A DNA stretch of 33,682 nucleotides from Campylobacterales bacterium. Its GTDB lineage: Bacteria; Campylobacterota; Campylobacteria; Campylobacterales; SZUA-545. The position numbers and the translations under genes are program-made. Each line of letters begins with the position of its first letter. The first letter of the stretch is position 1. The DNA lies in NCBI GenBank assembly GCA_025800305.1, contig JAOXRY010000284.1:1-33682 (forward strand), written 5' to 3'. The notes beneath the pieces are model-generated. The model did not search any database. It was given only the letters and a program-made list of their open reading frames with translations, and had not been told where the DNA came from. Below are positions 31,292 through 33,682 of this stretch, piece after piece.

Positions 31292-33682
31292 TAATTAACA
31301 TTATCGTAAGGTAAGGTGTCTATAGTATCTAAAATACCATCACCATCAATATCATCATCTATTTCTAGACCTGAAGCAGTAATGTCTGCTTCAGTGGCAC
31401 CTAGGTTAAAAAAGTCTGGTTTTCCATCACCATCAGAGTCTACACTAGCTACACTACTACCTAATAATTGATCAAATTCAGCTAAAGCTTTAGCTCCATA
31501 TACATATGCTAACTCTTTCTCTTTTGTAGTTTTGATTTTTTCAAGAACTGATTTTAATTTGGTTACATCATTAAGACTACCATATCCACTTACCACACTA
31601 ACAAGATAGTCGTATTGTGTTGCTGTATCATAAGATACCCTATCAGAACCTAAAGATTTGATTTCAGTTTCATATACTTGTTTAATTATATCTTCTGCTT
31701 TAGATTTATCTCCAACTTGATAATAACCATTGGCAATGGATGATTCAAAGTTACTTGAATTATTGTATATTCCTATTAGTGATTTCATTCTATCTTTAAT
31801 ATTGTCTTTATCCCCAGCTACAAATTGATTGTCAGTATTAACTTGATTTAAAGCTCTTTCTAGTAATCCTTTTGCTTCTGTTTGTTTTTTATTTATAGAT
31901 AGGATATTGGCAATTTTAACAATATCTTCAACATCTGTAGTTGTATTTGCAAAGGTCTCTAGAGAATCTAATATAGAAACTACATCAATTTCATTTTCAT
32001 ACCCTAACTCTTTTGCCGCATCCCAAATATTTAATAAACCATCTACTTTTTCTGAAGCACTATCTGGAAAACTTTTTAGCTTTACAATTGATTCATTGAT
32101 TGTATCTTTGGCACTTTGATTCTCTCCCAGATCTTTATACATACTTGCAATTGCCAAATATCCATATCTATTTCTATGGTTTGTGTTACTCCAATATCCA
32201 TAAACTTTTTTTGCATCTCCTTCACTTATATTAGAATCACCTCCATACCATGTATCAGCTAAGACTCTTAGTCTGTCCAAATAATCTTTTAAGTCACTAT
32301 CTGTTCCTAAAATTTTAATAGCCATTGCTGTGGGAATCAAATTAGTTGGTTGTAGTTGAGTGCTGTATTGCATTAATTTTTCTTTATTTGAAGAAGAATA
32401 GTATGTATCAACTCCATAGTAATCAGTAAATAGCTTGTCTTTTTGACCATTTAGAAAAAGTGCTGTACCAGCACCTCTTTGAATGGCATCATCAACATAG
32501 GAATTACTAAGAGTTCCAAGCTCAGTAATAACTGTATCCATATCAGTAGTATTAAGAGCATTATAAGCGACTTGAAGATTTTTCATTGACGAACTTAAAG
32601 CACCGTTTTCTATACCACCAAATGCTTTTTCTGCTATTGTTGTTGTATCTTTTCCAAATATTTTTCCATGGATTGCTATAGTCGCAAGGTGGAATTGTGC
32701 AGATTTCTTTTCTGGATCTGCAGGAAAATTGTTACCTAATTCAATATTTTTATCATATGATTTTCTAGCATTTTCAATATCATTATAATAAGTGATAAAA
32801 TCTGTTGATAAATCATCAATTAAGTTTGTTATTTTTTGATAATCATTTACTTGTTGTTTAGCCACAGGAGTTGATGAGGTAGCTGTATATCTATTGGCTT
32901 CTAAATAATATTGTGTATAGCCCGTTAGTTTATTAATTACTGTATTTGCACCGGTTATTTCTAAACTATTATTGTCTTCAAAATGACCTGTTTTTGACAG
33001 ATGCCTTATAATATATGAGAGATCGTTCTGTTCAGAAGTAGCTATACTTTCATCTTGTCCATCTTTAGAAAGTATAGTCTGTTTTACAATTTCATACTCT
33101 TTTGTAAAAGCTTTTGCTGCTACTGTTTTCTCATCAATTTCAAGTAATAACTTACCTAGAGTTCTATATCCATCTTGCTTTTCACTAGGTGTATAAACGT
33201 TATCCTTAATATGTTCAAGACCTTCATCATAAAAACCAAGTTTTGTTAGTCCTTTTGCAACTTCTGAATTTATAGGATCGTTTACACCATCACTATAAAG
33301 AACTTTTGTTAGTTCAATTATACTGGCTATATTAGATTTATTTGAATATGCGTAATAGTTCCTTCTTTTTGTTTGATCATTTCCTACAACTTGAGCATAA
33401 CTACTGGCATCGAAAAGTACAAAACCACTGATATCTAAAATATTAATAGCTTTACTATCTATATAGGTTTGAAACTCATTTAACGTTAAAGTTAATCTAT
33501 CTGCAGTTGTTATATTTAATTCACCATCTTCAAATTTAGGTAACAGATCAAGGTCTGTTAGAGCTTTTCTAATATGATAAGAGGTGATAACATGAGTCTT
33601 ACTATCCTTTTTATTTGCTGCCACAATTTTTTGTTTGGGAGAATAAGAGGTTTGTTTTGAAAACCGGTAGGTTTGTAGGGTG
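31291..33682 (-). CDS. Large helical-repeat protein with C-terminal calcium-binding-type repeats, partial (5' end outside window)
   Basis: The frame is open to the right edge: upstream of the GTG at 33624 codons continue without stop (TLQTYRFSKQTSYSPKQKI), so the true start lies beyond the window and about 797 residues are visible. Most of it is helical with TPR-like pairs (for example GYLAIASMYKDLGENQSAKDTI and ANGYYQVGDKSKAEDIIKQVY). The C-terminus has two DxDGDGxxD calcium-binding motifs of the thrombospondin type 3 kind (DSDGDGKPDF, DIDGDGILDTID). Such repeats occur on surface or periplasmic proteins. It is translationally coupled to the TonB receptor and is the most upstream visible gene of the operon. 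A role in capturing or presenting cargo is inference only. Confidence 0.8.
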   Translation of the reverse strand, partial: TLQTYRFSKQTSYSPKQKIVAANKKDSKTHVITSYHIRKALTDLDLLPKFEDGELNITTADRLTLTLNEFQTYIDSKAINILDISGFVLFDASSYAQVVGNDQTKRRNYYAYSNKSNIASIIELTKVLYSDGVNDPINSEVAKGLTKLGFYDEGLEHIKDNVYTPSEKQDGYRTLGKLLLEIDEKTVAAKAFTKEYEIVKQTILSKDGQDESIATSEQNDLSYIIRHLSKTGHFEDNNSLEITGANTVINKLTGYTQYYLEANRYTATSSTPVAKQQVNDYQKITNLIDDLSTDFITYYNDIENARKSYDKNIELGNNFPADPEKKSAQFHLATIAIHGKIFGKDTTTIAEKAFGGIENGALSSSMKNLQVAYNALNTTDMDTVITELGTLSNSYVDDAIQRGAGTALFLNGQKDKLFTDYYGVDTYYSSSNKEKLMQYSTQLQPTNLIPTAMAIKILGTDSDLKDYLDRLRVLADTWYGGDSNISEGDAKKVYGYWSNTNHRNRYGYLAIASMYKDLGENQSAKDTINESIVKLKSFPDSASEKVDGLLNIWDAAKELGYENEIDVVSILDSLETFANTTTDVEDIVKIANILSINKKQTEAKGLLERALNQVNTDNQFVAGDKDNIKDRMKSLIGIYNNSSNFESSIANGYYQVGDKSKAEDIIKQVYETEIKSLGSDRVSYDTATQYDYLVSVVSGYGSLNDVTKLKSVLEKIKTTKEKELAYVYGAKALAEFDQLLGSSVASVDSDGDGKPDFFNLGATEADITASGLEIDDDIDGDGILDTIDTLPYDNVN

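Noticed and set aside
33601..33682. GTG at 33624 as the true start of the calcium-motif protein
   Set aside because: The frame continues without stop to the window edge and there is no ribosome binding site before the GTG, so the gene is better described as truncated by the window.
1..33682. Overall excess of GATC sites
   Set aside because: My count (about 124) is near the number expected from base composition; only the AGATCT context is clearly enriched.

Overview
The window looks like a chromosomal segment of a flagellated member of the Campylobacterota (the former Epsilonproteobacteria). It is AT-rich, by eye about one third G+C. Two gene blocks match the order I remember from Campylobacter jejuni and relatives: ddl-ruvA-fapA-like gene opposite murJ, and def-clpP-tig opposite folE-fliI. 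The histidine kinases carry H-boxes (HQLKQPLN, HHWRQPLN) of a type common in this group. Genus assignment is not possible from the sequence alone. I see no rRNA, tRNA, CRISPR array or insertion sequence.

Layout. Bases 1-3022 (minus): ddl (3' end cut by the window edge), ruvA and a FapA/DUF342 gene. 3092-4480 (plus): murJ. 4461-7628 (minus): comM, a Dam-type adenine methyltransferase, a small helix-turn-helix protein and a toxin-antitoxin pair, the last three genes having their own strong promoter. 7711-8200 (plus): two tiny overlapping membrane proteins. 8203-10691 (minus): tig, clpP, def. 10776-12655 (plus): folE, fliI. 12723-16504 (plus): two translationally coupled exported paralogues, the second a lipoprotein, built largely on an 11-residue repeat. 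16485-22913: a signalling cluster with two membrane histidine kinases, a soluble receiver-kinase hybrid and a substrate-binding lipoprotein directly in front of one kinase. 23174 to the right edge (minus): a tight operon, in transcription order a large protein with C-terminal calcium-binding-type repeats (5' end beyond the window), a TonB-dependent receptor, an ABC ATPase, a permease, a DUF4857-like membrane protein and an M16 peptidase.

How the genes work together. The left half is mostly housekeeping: peptidoglycan precursors and lipid II flipping, recombination, nascent-protein folding, deformylation and proteolysis, folate synthesis and flagellar export. Three parts deserve attention. (1) The hendecad-repeat pair at 12723-16504, where glycines recur at exact 11-residue spacing for over a dozen repeats, has no function I recognise and is the best candidate for an undescribed system. 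(2) The right-hand operon has the parts list of the Fus/YddAB-PqqL protein-import-and-digest systems (TonB receptor, M16 protease, ABC transporter) but with a different ABC module and an extra large upstream protein. (3) The hexamer AGATCT is strongly enriched across the window: about 64 of about 124 GATC sites by hand count. The window also encodes a GATC-type methyltransferase next to the transformation helicase gene comM.

Genes are densely packed. Convergent neighbours often overlap at their 3' ends, no convincing intrinsic terminator was seen, and five gene pairs are coupled by a TAATG stop-start.
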